Positions 1 to 11,505 of a stretch of DNA of 64,000 bases are shown in pieces. The translations under genes were made by a program, and so were the position numbers. Position 1 is the stretch's first letter, and each line of letters opens with the position of its first letter. The notes beneath the pieces are model-generated. The model saw only the letters and a program-made list of their open reading frames with translations. It was not told the origin of the DNA and searched no databases. This stretch comes from Panulirus ornatus (Eukaryota > Arthropoda > Malacostraca > Decapoda > Palinuridae), in contig NC_092234.1 of NCBI RefSeq assembly GCF_036320965.1, positions 35,177,703-35,241,702 on the forward strand, in the 5' to 3' direction.

Positions 1-1230
1 AAGGCATGTACAGAGCATCAGATTGGGGCAGAGCAGTGTGGTTTCAGAAGTGGTAGAGGATGTGTGGATCAGGTGTTTGCTTTGAAGAATGTATGTGAGA
101 AATACTTAGAAAAGCAAATGGATTTGTATGTAGCATTTATGGATCTGGAGAAGGCATATGATAGAGTTGATAGAGATGATCTGTGGAAGGTATTAAGAAT
201 ATATGGTGTGGGAGGAAAGTTGTTAGAAGCAGTGAAAAGTTTTTATCGAGGATGTAAGGCATGTGTACGTGTAGGAAGAGAGGAAAGTGATTGGTTCTCA
301 GTGAATGTAGGTTTGCGGCAGGGGTGTGTGATGTCTCCATGGTTGTTTAATTTGTTTATGGATGGGGTTGTTAGGGAGGTAAATGCAAGAGTTTTGGAAA
401 GAGGGGCAAGTATGAAGTCTGTTGGGGATGAGAGAGCTTGGGAAGTGAGTCAGTTGTTGTTCGCTGATGATACAGCGCTGGTGGCTGATTCATGTGAGAA
501 ACTGCAGAAGCTGGTGACTGAGTTTGGTAAAATGTGTGGAAGAAGAAAGTTAAGAGTAAATGTGAATAAGAGCAAGGTTATTAGGTACAGCAGGGTTGAG
601 GGTCAAGTCAATTGGGAGGTGAGTTTGAATGGAGAAAAACTGGAGGAAGTGAAGTGTTTTAGATATCTGGGAGTGCATCTGGCAGCGGATGGAACCATGG
701 AAGCGGAAGTGGATCATAGGGTGGGGGAGGGGGCGAAAATTCTGGGGGCCTTGAAGAATGTGTGGAAGTCGAGAACATTATCTCGGAAAGCAAAAATGGG
801 TATGTTTGAAGGAATAGTGGTTCCAACAATGTTGTATGGTTGTGAGGCATGGGCTATGGATAGAGTTGTGCGCAGGAGGATGGATGTGCTGGAAATGAGA
901 TGTTTAAGGACAATGTGTGGTGTGAGGTGGTTTGATCGAGTGAGTAACGTAAGGGTAAGAGAGATGTGTGGAAATAAAAAGAGCGTGGTTGAGAGAGCAG
1001 AAGAGGGTGTTTTGAAGTGGTTTGGGCACATGGAGAGGATGAGTGAGGAAAGATTGACCAAGAGGATATATGTGTCGGAGGTGGAGGGAACAAGGAGAAG
1101 AGGGAGACCAAATTGGAGGTGGAAAGATGGAGTGAAAAAGATTTTGTGTGATCGGGGCCTGAACATGCAGGAGGGTGAAAGGAGGGCAAGGAATAGAGTG
1201 AATTGGAGCGATGTGGTATACCGGGGTTGA
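1..1230 (+). CDS. LINE-A reverse transcriptase, 3' part (cut by window edge)
   Basis: The frame is open from base 1 to the TGA at 1228-1230 (409 residues), so the true start lies outside the window. It encodes the C-terminal two thirds of a non-LTR retrotransposon ORF2. Visible in order are the fingers/palm piece EQCGFRSGRGCVDQ, motif A (FMDLEKAYDRVD, near nt 137-172), motif B (GLRQGCVMSPW, near 310-345), motif C (FADDTALVAD, near 460-490), then a thumb/connection region with RYLGV, LYGCEAW, WFGHMERM and GRPNWRWKDGVK. The catalytic Asp residues are all present and no stop or frameshift is seen, so this is a young copy. The C-terminal layout resembles RTE-like elements; that clade assignment is tentative. 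It would act in the nucleus in target-primed reverse transcription. The same family recurs at 38.05-43.24 and 58.47-63.85 kb. Confidence 0.93.
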   Translation, partial: KACTEHQIGAEQCGFRSGRGCVDQVFALKNVCEKYLEKQMDLYVAFMDLEKAYDRVDRDDLWKVLRIYGVGGKLLEAVKSFYRGCKACVRVGREESDWFSVNVGLRQGCVMSPWLFNLFMDGVVREVNARVLERGASMKSVGDERAWEVSQLLFADDTALVADSCEKLQKLVTEFGKMCGRRKLRVNVNKSKVIRYSRVEGQVNWEVSLNGEKLEEVKCFRYLGVHLAADGTMEAEVDHRVGEGAKILGALKNVWKSRTLSRKAKMGMFEGIVVPTMLYGCEAWAMDRVVRRRMDVLEMRCLRTMCGVRWFDRVSNVRVREMCGNKKSVVERAEEGVLKWFGHMERMSEERLTKRIYVSEVEGTRRRGRPNWRWKDGVKKILCDRGLNMQEGERRARNRVNWSDVVYRG

Positions 1231-1445
1231 CGTGCTGTCAGTGGATTGAATCAGGGCATGTGAAGCGTCTGGGGTAAGCCATGGAAAGCTGTGTAGGTGT
1301 GTATATTTGCGTGTGTGGACATATGTATATACATGTATATGGGGGGTTTGGGCCATTTCTTTTGTCTGTTTCCTTGCGCTACCTCGCAAACGCGGGAGAC
1401 AGCGACAAAGTATAATAAAAAAAATAAAAAATATAATATATACAT
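1231..1445 (+). mobile_element. LINE-A 3' UTR and tail (copy 1)
   Basis: This is the non-coding 3' end of the LINE copy that ends at 1230. It matches the segment after the stop of the 61.2-63.6 kb copy almost base for base, starting CGTGCTGTCAGTGGATTG. A tail block at about 1365-1410 contains GCGCTACCTCGCAAACGC and is followed by an A-rich run with TA steps (about 1411-1445), as expected for a LINE primed at an A/T-rich target. Confidence 0.85.
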
Positions 1446-1841
1446 AAATGCCCATAGACACACATATACATATCAACATAAACATACACAGGCATTACTT
1501 ATATACACATGTACATATTCATATTTGCTTGCCTTCATCCATTCCTGGCACCACCCCTCGCCACAGGAAACAAGCATTGTTACCCCCTGCTCCTGCAAGG
1601 TAGTGCCAGGAAAACAAAAGCCCACACTCGTTTGCACTCAGTATCTAGCTATCAAGTGTAATGCACCCAAACCACAGCTCCCTATCCACATCCAGGCCCC
1701 ACAGACCTTTCCATGGCTTACCCCAGATGTTTCACATACCCTGGTTCAGTTCACTGACAGCATGTCAACCCTGGTATACCACATCATTCCTATTCACTCT
1801 ATTCCTTGCATGCCTCTCACCCTCCTATATGTTCAGGAATA
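1446..1841 (-). mobile_element. LINE-A 3' end relic, minus strand
   Basis: Read on the minus strand this contains the last codons of the LINE-A ORF (ending near 1770-1841), the 3' UTR, the tail block near 1560-1610 and a (CA/TA)-rich end. It is diverged from copy 1 and carries no usable reading frame. It is interrupted on its right side at 1842 by the SINE-like element. Confidence 0.75.
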
Positions 1842-2040
1842 CTTTCTACATATTCCCTGCATGCCATAGAAGGCGACTAAAAGGAGTGGGAGCGAGGGGC
1901 TGGAAATCCTCCCTCTCACTTTTAAATTTCCAAAAGAATGAACAGGAAAGGGGGCAAAGTGAGAATATTCCCGTGAAGGCTCAGTCCCTCTGTTTTTAAT
2001 GCTACCTCGCTAACATAGGAAATGTATGAAAAATATTTTA
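1842..2040 (+). mobile_element. SINE-like element, diverged copy
   Basis: It matches the repeat seen best at 44347-44630: the GAATACTTTC..CCCTGC start, the conserved GAAGGCGACTAAAAGG block, a CTCACTTTTAAATTTCC segment, GGGGGCAAAGTGAG, and the 3' tail with GCTACCTCGCTAAC. It lacks the extreme 5' hairpin of the full copy. It lies exactly between two minus-strand LINE-A relics, which suggests insertion into, or next to, older LINE DNA. Confidence 0.8.
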
Positions 2041-2775
2041 TCTTATCATCTTAATCGCTGTTTCCTGTGACAGTGAGGTAGTGCCAGGAAACAGATGAAG
2101 AACAGCCCATTCACTCATATACACATATACATACATAAACACCCATACATGCACATATACATACACAGACATATACACATGTACATATTCACGCTTGCCT
2201 TCATCCATTCCTGTCACTTCCCAACCACACTGGAAATAGCATTCCCCCTTCAGCAAGGTAACACCAGGAAAAGACACTGAAACCACAGCTTCCTATACAC
2301 ATCCAGACCCCACACATCTTTCCATGGTTTACCCCATACACTCCACTGATAGCACATCAACTCCGGTTCCAATTTTACTCTATTCCGTGCATGCCTTTCA
2401 CCCTCCTGTATGTTCAGGCCCTGATTGCTCTAAATCTTTTACACTCCAACCTTCCACCTCCAATTTGGTTTCCCACTTCTCCTTCTTCCCTCCACCTCTG
2501 ACACATATATCCTCTGTCAATCTTTCTCCCTCCACCTCTGACACATATATATCCTCTTTGTCAATCTTTCCTCACTCATTCTCTCCATGTGTCCAAACCA
2601 TTTCAACACACCCTCTTCTGCTCTCTCAACCACACTTTTTATTACCACACATCTCTCTTACCCTTACATCACTTACTCGATCAAACCACCTCACACCACA
2701 TATTGTCCTCTAACATTTAATTTCCAACACATCCACCCTCCTATGTACAACCCTATCTATAGGATGTGAGTGAAT
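2041..2775 (-). mobile_element. LINE-A C-terminal and 3' UTR relic, minus strand
   Basis: The minus strand holds the end of the reverse transcriptase ORF (connection/thumb region, about 2340-2775), the 3' UTR and the tail block (2053-2095). A local duplication of about 40 bp (CCTCTGACACATATAT appears twice, near 2495 and 2535) interrupts the coding part. The copy is old and non-coding. Confidence 0.8.
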
Positions 2776-2860
2776 ATGGCATTTCTTCCTCTATTCCTGG
2801 TGTTACCTTGCTAACACAGGAAACAGCAATCCAGAATGAAAAAAATAATCAGTGTGTGTG
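2776..2860 (+). mobile_element. Isolated LINE/SINE tail fragment
   Basis: A short plus-strand stretch resembles the shared tail (TTACCTTGCTAACACAGGAAAC followed by an A-rich run). It is probably the 3' stump of a heavily truncated insertion. Confidence 0.5.
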
Positions 2861-3624
2861 CATTTCTTTAAATTTGTTGCAAATAAGAAGTGTATGTGTC
2901 ACCAATAAATAACGTATGCTAAAGTGTCTTAAGTGTGATATGCCTCATTTCAAAACTTCACGAGTCTAGGCGTAGGGGTAAATATATATAATAACACTAC
3001 TATTTTCTACATGTATATGAAGTAAGTTCATATTCTGCATAGTGTGACAAGACATATTGAACATCTACGAGTTGCTCAGGCCCAACCCTAGAAATACATT
3101 AGGTAATAAGCTAGTGGCTTATGCATCAAGGAAAACACAGCCTAACACTTTTTTCGGATACATTTACAATGCATTTACAACAGAACACATCATTGCGATA
3201 TCTGAGGTCAGACAGGAGGAATTGAAAGGTCAATGTTCCTGGTACTATGACTAGTCTGTGTTAAAGCACTTTGTTAACTAAATCTATGTTCATCATATAT
3301 AATACTTTCTTTTTTACATTTGTCAACTGTTCATTACTTAAACTTGCAATTTCTTTCAACAGTCATAAGGCATCTGAATTATTCAGTCAGTTCACATTTC
3401 ACTTTCATGATAATATCTATGAGAATTGAGTACCTATTATCACTGCAACCCATCTTTCTGGCATTTGTGGTTACTTCTACCTTCAGTTACTACATTAATT
3501 AATAGGTATCTGTTGTGTTGGTTGAACTACTCGTTTTCACTTGTATCCAAAACCCTTCTTTCCCCGTATATTTCATGCATTTCAAATGTTCCCTGGCTGT
3601 TCAATAGTAATCACATACAATGAA
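2861..3624. other. AT-rich intergenic stretch, nothing recognised
   Basis: Open frames of up to 65 codons occur on the plus strand but have no recognisable domain, biased composition or splice context. I see no RNA gene or repeat structure here. Confidence 0.5.
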
Positions 3625-3860
3625 CTGCAACAATGTGATATACAGGGGTCGATATGCTTTTAATAGACTGAACCAGGGCATATATAATGTCTGGGGTGAA
3701 TGGAAAGGTCTGTGGGGCGTGGTTTTGCATAGTGAACTCCAGTTTCAGTGCATTTCACATGACTGCCAGAGAATGGAAGAGAGCTGACGTGGCCTTTCAT
3801 CTGCTCCTGGCAATACCTTACTGATGTGGGGAAACAAGGATCAAGTATGAAAAAAAATCC
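3625..3860 (+). mobile_element. LINE-A 3' UTR relic, plus strand
   Basis: A diverged copy of the LINE-A end: AATGTGATATACAGGGGTCG matches the last ORF codons, followed by GAACCAGGGCATAT and GTCTGGGGTGAATGG from the 3' UTR. The tail block (TGGCAATACCTTACTGATG) and an A-run close it at about 3860. It contains no reverse transcriptase core. Confidence 0.75.
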
Positions 3861-4064
3861 CGATATTCAATGTGTTAAATCACCCATTCAAAGACACTAA
3901 TATTACTTCAAGAGTTTGCTCAGAATGTAATCTAATGCTGTGAGTATAGGAACCCTAACCTCATTTAAACATACTGGGCATGCATAAATGTTAGTCTGGA
4001 TATGCGAAAAGACAGGCTAATTTTGATATTCCAAAGATACATTATATTATCATTATATTTTATT

Positions 4065-4590
4065 GCCGTTTCTCACGTCAGTGAGGTAATGCCAGGAAAC
4101 AAACGAAAAATGGCCTATCCAATCATATACACATAAACGCGCACATACATATCAACATATACATGCATATACATATATACACAAGTACATATTCATACTT
4201 GCTTGCCTTCATCCATTCCTGTCGCTACCTCACCCCACAGGAAGCAGCATAATTACCCCCTGCTTCAGTAAGGTAGCACCAGGAAAGCAGACAAAAAGAC
4301 CACATTTGTTCACACTCAGTTTCTATCTGTCATGTGTAATGAACCGAAACCACAGCTACCTATCCACATCCAGGCCCCAGAGGCCTTTCCAAGGTTCACC
4401 CCAGACACTTTACATGCCCTGGTTCAGTCCAGTGACAGCACATCGTTCCAATTCACTCTATTCCTTGCACACTCCTGTTTGTTCAGGCCCCAAAAGCTCA
4501 AAATCTTTTTTACTCTGCCCTTCCACCTCCAATTTGGTCTCCTGTTTCTCCTTGTTCCCTCCACCTCTGACACATATTCCAAAGATAACA
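4065..4590 (-). mobile_element. LINE-A 3' end relic, minus strand
   Basis: The minus strand carries the tail block (about 4068-4105), a CA/TA-rich stretch, the 3' UTR with a second tail-like block near 4230-4300, and the last reverse transcriptase codons (to about 4585). It is organised like the relics at 1446-1841 and 2041-2775, so three similarly truncated minus-strand ends lie within 3.2 kb. Confidence 0.75.
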
Positions 4591-7329
4591 TTTCAAATTT
4601 TCTGTAATTATCTATATGTACAGTACTGAGAGAGTTCTACAATGATGTCTCTGCCTGTCTGATTTTTGTCAGCTTGTTTCTCTTTGTTCAGCAGTTAACT
4701 ACTTTTACCTACTTGTGCAATAAGGGGACGGAATTACATTCATGGGTGGTCTTATCTCTTTGGCTTTGCTATCATAAGTTTCAGAGAATGTTCTACAATT
4801 CAGAGAGCTGGAAAATCAATTAAAATTGCAACTGCTGGTTTCCTTCCACCCCCCCTTTTTTTTTGGAGAGAGAGAGAAACTGGGAAATTCTAAAACCAGC
4901 AAAGCTTTGATTCTGCGCACCACAGATTTGTAAAGGTGCACCTACAGCTGACTTGAAATCAATCTCTAATAGGTCTTAAAAAGTCTGTGCTGCCTTGTAC
5001 AACTTTTAAGGTCATTAAGTTGAATAAGGTTTAACTTTAGAGATGATGAGCTTTTGGAAAGAAACCACTAATATTTCATGAATCTTTTCATGAGCACCCT
5101 CTATCAAGACACCCTCTTAGAAGTTAGCTACCACGTCTCCATCTACTGCTACAAATTCATATTCAGCATACAAATACCAAAAATGGACGGGTTAAAGTTC
5201 CTTAAACTGTGATCATAATTTTCTTCCACAAACGTTTATGTTTACATCATGTTTGGTTAGGTTTAGTTAAGATATAGAAGAGTACCACAACTGAACTACT
5301 AGTAATCTTTTTTACAAAATGGTGCCATGCTGCACACATGCATCAATATCTGCTACCTAAAATAAAACATTTCATTTTCCCATGAGAAAATTTTCACAAA
5401 AGTCATAACCATCTATAGATGGCAACCAGTTTTTAATTAAACATCGACCACGGAGATCATATTAGGCATTTCACCATACATAAATCTTAAGCTCATCACA
5501 ATAATTTACAAAATTGTCTAAATCTGCACAAATTTACAGTATTTACATTATACAGTGCATACTGATTTCACTGGATTTTAACTCTTACCAGTTCTAAATT
5601 TCCATGGTCAGCCTTAAATTATGTATCTATTTCCCTAACCTTTCCTCAAATCTAATGCTCTTTCCATGTTAACACTATTCTTATCCATTAACTGTAAACT
5701 GCATCCTGATGTACAAGATGCCAATTTCCATGTATGATCTTCTGTAGTTACATTTTGAAATCATCCATGATTTCTGTAAACGATTTTTGTCTTCTATTTA
5801 AGCTACAGTGGCTTGTGTTAGTCTTAGTCTCTGATCTTTTTCCATTCTAATCCTGCTTCCTGCCAAGCCTAATCACATTCTTAGTTCAGCATTATCAACG
5901 TCAGTCAAATTAAGAAAACTATGAGCAGTATCATTATCAAATACATCTATGTACTTTACCATTAGATTTGTTCTACACTAAAGATAAAAGAGTTCTTAAA
6001 AATTTCTCCCACAGAACATTACCTGTATCTCTCATATCAAAATCTATTTCATTTGACAAACCTTATCAAACCTTCTTGAGTCACATTTTTTCCAACTCAT
6101 AATAAAATGCTGCATTAATTCTTCTTCGTACTTTTAATTTTTTTTTTTTTTTATCCTTGTTAGATGATCTATTTTTGCGGTTTTTCATGTATTCAGCAAA
6201 TCTAATTTCAATTTCTCTCTCTGTGGTACAGCTTTTCATAATCTTTCAACATATACACCGTAGAATCAGTGTAATGCAGGATATTCAAGGCTCTCATATT
6301 GTGTTTAAACTTTCAAAACAATAGTAACAGTTACATTACTTATAATGCACAATACAAGCAGTATCATTCTGAAATACAACATGCCAGATACTACCCAATC
6401 TTTTTATTTTCATGTCATCCTCCTCTATGCATGAATCATGATTCCAGTCTTAACAAGTACTCGTCCATATTTTCATCTTTCAGCAGCATTTTAAAACACC
6501 CAAAACTGTCAAATCTGCAACCTAAGATCCAGGAATAATTTATTTAATCATGCCTGTCATTTCAATGAATGACCTGGGTAACTGTTTAGAATAACTCCAC
6601 TGTAGTATTTGCCCTGTATATTGACTGACTGTGCTCTTCAATGCTGGTGTAAAGTCTGGATAATAAAAATGTTTGCAGATCATGTTTGGTAGCACTGAAT
6701 TTTACTGAATCATATAAAGTGATGAGGACTATTTATATAGAGAACATGAGGTACTGATTAACATAAAAGTACGTAAAATACTAATAAAATACCACTAGAA
6801 CCTATAGAAAGTCATCTAGTTGCCAAAATGATAGCAGAAATATACCAGCATTAAATTCACTTCCTACTGGTAACATAAGGCCACTTGTTGCGATGTCTGT
6901 TTGTTGACATTCAGCACCATGATGGTGGCGCATTTCGATCCGAGTAATATATTTCAAATGAATATTAAACATTAAGATAAACCCTAACAGAACGGGAAGT
7001 TAACTAAGGCTTTTATATGTTCTGTCCATTTTTCACAAGTACATTGTCTACTTTTACATCAATTATCCCCAAAGTTTCCATTACATAATACTACCATCAC
7101 CTTATCTAATACTGTTCATGACAAAGGTGAAAATTGATCAGTTCCTATTTCTGTGATCACAATGAACTCCTACGGAATAAATAGTGATTTCCTATAGTTT
7201 CAATGCAGAACCAAAACAGATCTTGACCCTAACCTGTTTTCATGAGTCAAATCAGAAGTATTTTTATTTGCATACAACACTGTTTTAGTTAAAAAATTAT
7301 CTTAAAAACTGTATAAAATTTCTTACACC
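4591..7329. other. AT-rich intergenic DNA, nothing recognised
   Basis: About 2.7 kb without a supportable gene. A pyrimidine/purine run occurs at 4845-4878. Open frames stay under 80 codons and show no domain. I see no tandem array or retroelement motif, though a strongly decayed element could be missed by eye. Confidence 0.5.
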
Positions 7330-7795
7330 AACTATATGTGCAAAATGCAAAATGGTTTCTGCACTCAAGTTTTACCCATGCATATGTAAAGTATCAACAA
7401 CATACAAATGGGACATTTGCAATAAAGCACCAACATATGAATTGGGAATCTATGAATTTGTGGACCGATATAAAAACTGCAATAAATGAAAAAGGTATAC
7501 AAGCAACATTAGATCACCACCTAAGTTTTGAGAAACATGCAGAACAAAGTCAATAAAGATAATCTGATCCCTGGACTAATCAGGAAGGTCTTTATGCATC
7601 AGAACAAAAAACATGCAGCCTACTGTGTCAAGCCTTCATAAAAACCCATATAGAATACTCAAAAAGCATCTGATGCCCATGACAAAATACAGATGTAATA
7701 CAGACTGCAAAAAGCCTTGGATCAATGAGAAACTTGCTACATTTATTCAGTTTATTTTCATTATAGAGTTGGACCTACACGAGATAAATATTACA
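7330..7795 (+). pseudogene. CR1/L2-like reverse transcriptase relic
   Basis: Translation of the plus strand across a stop and frame change gives the post-palm region typical of CR1/L2-type elements: ATLDHHLSFEKH (the 'DLGV..D..L.F..H' block), then IEYSKSI (the 'R.HLEY' block) and GMRNL before the thumb. Stops near 7554 and 7800 break the frame. Only the C-terminal part of the polymerase is visible; the catalytic palm is missing or decayed beyond recognition. Confidence 0.6.
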
Positions 7796-8299
7796 CAATG
7801 AAGATTTTATGAGTTTAGCTAGAGTAATGCATGTACTCATCAAAATTAATGCCATAGTAATCAATTTTCCATTATCACACAAAATTGCTGAAGATGGGAA
7901 TAACAACAAAAATTGAAAGATGGGTGTACAAGATTTCTGTCTGTACATCACTGCACATTCTTGTAAATCTATTTCCAGTGCCTGTAGGTTAAAAAGCTGA
8001 GTACTCCAAAGAACTGTATTCACACTTGTGTTTCTCATCCTCAATTCTGACAGTGATGCAAATACATCATAGTTTCATCTTGTGCATGTGATAGCAGAAT
8101 AACTGCCAGGTGAAAATCTCAGTGACAGAAATGACTGAGAAACTAATGGATGTACATAAAGAGTCTTCTGCAACTGATAAAGCACTAAAAACAAGATGCT
8201 AAGCGATAGGAAAATGTTCTAACTCTTCCCATAAAAGTGAGAGAAGTAATATAAACACATAACAGAATACCTGACAGATGTAGACACAATCACACACTG

Positions 8300-9075
8300 C
8301 TATGACTGAATAACATAAAAGACCTCGGACTGATAATGTCTGACAATCTTCCCTTCAGTCAACACATGACAACAGCTAATTGCCTCTTCCAAAAAGGTGG
8401 GCTGGATCTTGCGAACCTTCAAGATAGGTGGGCAACCAATGATGACACCCATGTGAGCATTAATAATCTCACAAGCAGATTACTACTGTGTCCTAGCATT
8501 ATTTTTCAGGGCATGCAAAACTGCAGTTAAAAAGTGTGGAAAGATCCCTCACAGCCCACTCTAATGCTGTAGGGGATGTGAACTATTGAGAGCAACTGAA
8601 ATTATCAAGGTTATACTTTAAAGAACAGAAAGGAGAGGTGTGGCAATCATGATTTTTACCTGGAAAATCATGGAAGGAATGGCTCCTAGCACACTTAAAA
8701 TCAGTTCCCTACTAACATAAGTATGGAAAGACTGAGAAATATCACCAACAAAATCAAAAGGTGCAATGAGCACAGGAAAAAACACGTTGAAAATCCATGG
8801 TCCAAGAATCGAATACATTGCCTTCAACCATCAGAAACAATGTGGAGTGTACTGTAGAAAAACTTAAGGACATCCTGAATGAACTAAGTACTTATATAAA
8901 GAGAACCAAACCAACCAGGCTGTGATGGTTATGTAGACATGCTGGCTGTGATATCTAAAAGATCAATTTACTAACATCCCAACTCAGCACAAGCTCTGGG
9001 GGTTGAGGAGCTCAAAGCCATCACAGGGTATATGTAAGGTATAGCAAGGATACAGGTTATAGGAAAAAAGTAAAG
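8300..9075 (+). pseudogene. CR1/L2-like reverse transcriptase relic, second copy
   Basis: The plus strand shows DLGLIMSDNLPFSQHM, then a GWILRTFK-like block, then IFTWKIMEGMAP (the 'I.tWKI.eG..P' block near 8655-8690), then a PTQ/LWGLRSSKPS-like C-terminus near 8970-9050. These blocks are in the order expected for a CR1/L2-type C-terminus but need several frame changes, so this is a pseudogene. It is a separate copy from the relic at 7330, because the same protein region is represented again. Confidence 0.6.
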
Positions 9076-9175
9076 TCACTAAATTACTGCTAGGAATAAG
9101 TAATGACAGAGCTACAAAGAATGGCTACCAAACCTGACATTAAAATCAGTGAGATACAGAAGAATCACAGGACAA

Positions 9176-9325
9176 ATCCTCCCCTCCACTTTTTACTTTT
9201 GCAAAAGATGGAACAGAGAAGGGGGCCAAGTGAGGATTTTCCCTTCAAGGCTCAGTCCTCTGTTCTTAACGCTACCTCACTAACGTGGGAAATTGCGAAC
9301 ATGTATGAAAAAAAAGGAATGCACA
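9176..9325 (+). mobile_element. SINE-like element, 5'-truncated copy
   Basis: It starts at the AATCCTCCCCTCC block and contains GGGGGCCAAGTGAGGAT, CTCAGTCCTCTGTTCTTAAC and the tail GCTACCTCACTAACG, ending in an A-run. It matches the 3' two thirds of the full copy at 44347-44630 and sits between two CR1/L2-like relics. Confidence 0.85.
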
Positions 9326-9399
9326 ATAAAAGTGATAAACAGATCTTTCAAGTTACATACTAACAGTACAAGATCATCATGCATTAACAATCCAAAAAC

Positions 9400-10180
9400 A
9401 AAGATGCAAACAAGATATCAGGAAGTACTTAATCACAAATAGTGGACTGGATCCTGTAGACTCTCAAGACAAGAACATCCAATGCAAGGCATTTATTCTT
9501 TCACAGACAGAATATTGCTCATGTTCTAACAGCACCTTATAAGGCATGTGAAACTGCAGAACTATAAAGATTTCACAGACCTTTCCCAGCTTAAAGTTAT
9601 AAGGAGCAAAATTAATGGGAACACCTGAAATTAATGAGGCTACATTACCAAGAGTGCAAAGCAGAAAAGATATATCATCATCTATACATGGAAAATCCTA
9701 GAAATAAAATCCTACTGACACAATAGGCACAGAAGGCTTGGTGACATATTATGATTGAAATCCGATGCCATATGCACAAAAAAGAGAGAACATCTTAAAC
9801 ATCTGGGACCCAAGATGCTTCAATAACTTGCCTGTAGTCATCAGTAGCACCATAGGATGAACAATGGGGAAGTCTAAGAGTGCCCACAACAAATACCAAC
9901 AAAGTGTAACTGACAAGCCAGGCAGTGGGGGCTACATGAACCTGTGGCTTCCAACAACTTGGTCAACCAATAACATAACCCAACAGCCTGGGCAGGGGGA
10001 AAGAAGACCCCAAAAGACTTCACCAGGTATTCACCTGTGGAAGTATGGAATAGTTTACTAAAAGCTGTAATCTCAACAAACATGAAGTCATGTACAACAA
10101 ATCCTGACAAATACAGTACAGTACTGGTAAACACTGACTCTAGCATACGACTATTAGGCACAGCTGAACCTGAAACAAGC
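9400..10180 (+). pseudogene. CR1/L2-like reverse transcriptase relic, third copy
   Basis: Plus-strand fragments in shifting frames include SQTEYCS (the 'R..LEYCS' block, near 9500), SSSIHGKS near 9680 (decayed 'I.TWKI'), and EVWNSLLKAV near 10035-10070 (the 'WNSLP..V' C-terminal block) followed by a DKY segment. All are degenerate. The fragment at 8300 covers the same protein region, so this is an independent insertion or a duplication. Confidence 0.5.
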
Positions 10181-10189
10181 AAAGAATAA

Positions 10190-11470
10190 CTTGTGGACTA
10201 CATGGCAGATCTGGAAACCAAGGTACAGAGGAACCACCATCCTGTATTTCGATTAAGTAACAAGGTAAAGCATCAGCTATTTCTCAAACATTCTAACTCA
10301 AAGTATCTCGTAAGATATCGGATCTGGAATGGGTTTTCCTGCAGAATAATTTAAAGTTTCTGTATGCCACATTATCACTTTTCCTGAAAAATCACATTGC
10401 CAAGCAACTGATCTGATGCAAAAATAAGCATATTGTGAGAGGAAAATGACTTCCACAACCAATAAGAGGACCACCCATACCCCATCCTGCAATCTTAAAT
10501 GAAAAAAAAGGGGTTTTTGAAAAATGAAGGAAAATGTGTTGTTAAATATACCAGATCTTATATGGATATAGAAATGATACCAAACCCAACAACGTCAGTT
10601 TACGAATCAGCAACTTCAAACCCGACCACACCTTAAACCCGACCTCACCTAACCTATGATAGACTGGGCCTGATAAAGGTACTGGTATGTTGGATTTGGT
10701 CTAACAGTCATGCTTACATGATATTTGTTATACTTAACATTTTCCCAGATCTTCAAAGCCCGCCCTAGACACACTGTGAGCTTCACTTGAGGCTGTAGCA
10801 TCATTGGAATGTGTAGTATTTACTGGTTGAAAAAGTCATTCTCCCCTCATCACATTCTCACTTCTACAATCTTATGGTATCAAATGCCCTGTGAAATTAT
10901 CTTTCCAAAAAAGACGAATGGGTAGATAAAAAAGTGATCAATTATATACCAGTATTCATTAAGTTTCTGAATTACTATACAAGAGGTTAAATATACTTTC
11001 TTATATTAATGAGAGCTTTAAAAAATATACATGATACCAATCAATTTGAAGAGCATTAAACCCAGAGCTACTGTGTGAAGCACTCTTACATACACTCACA
11101 TCAGGGAAAAATATCATTTTGTCATACCATGGCATAACATAACACCAGGTGGTGTCAGAAATCAACTCATTAAAAAAAAAAAATTATAAAACACTTCATC
11201 ATTACATGGGAGCACCACTATTCCCTCAGCAGCCTTTATGACCGATACAGCAGTAGGTGATCTACCCCTCATGCTTCTTAAATACCTCATAATGAGTAAG
11301 TTCCCCGAGTGGTGTGTGAGGCGGGGTGGCCGGGGCTTGGGGGAGGGGGCCACACCTGCCATCAGCTGTCAATTGCCAGTGTTGACTGGCGGCCAGGGCT
11401 CCCTCCCCGTCCTCCTCGCCCCATACTCATCCCCCATTTCTCTCTCTCTCTTTTCCCCTTCAACTCCTCA
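10190..11470. other. Intergenic or intronic DNA downstream of the PKC exon
   Basis: Nothing recognisable. If the minus-strand exon at 11506-11859 is real, this stretch lies in its first intron. GC content rises near 11300-11470. A short CCTAACC-type run near 10640 is only two units and is not telomeric. Confidence 0.45.
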
Positions 11471-11499
11471 GGGACTTACCTTCCCAACCTCCCCTAGGG

Positions 11500-11505
11500 A
11501 CTTAC
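11500..11505 (-). promoter_or_regulatory. Splice donor of the PKC exon
   Basis: The minus strand reads TGG|GTAAGT at the exon end. A second GTAAGT lies 26 bp further into the intron (11479-11474). Using that one would add codons containing an immediate stop, so the first is the productive donor. Confidence 0.75.
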
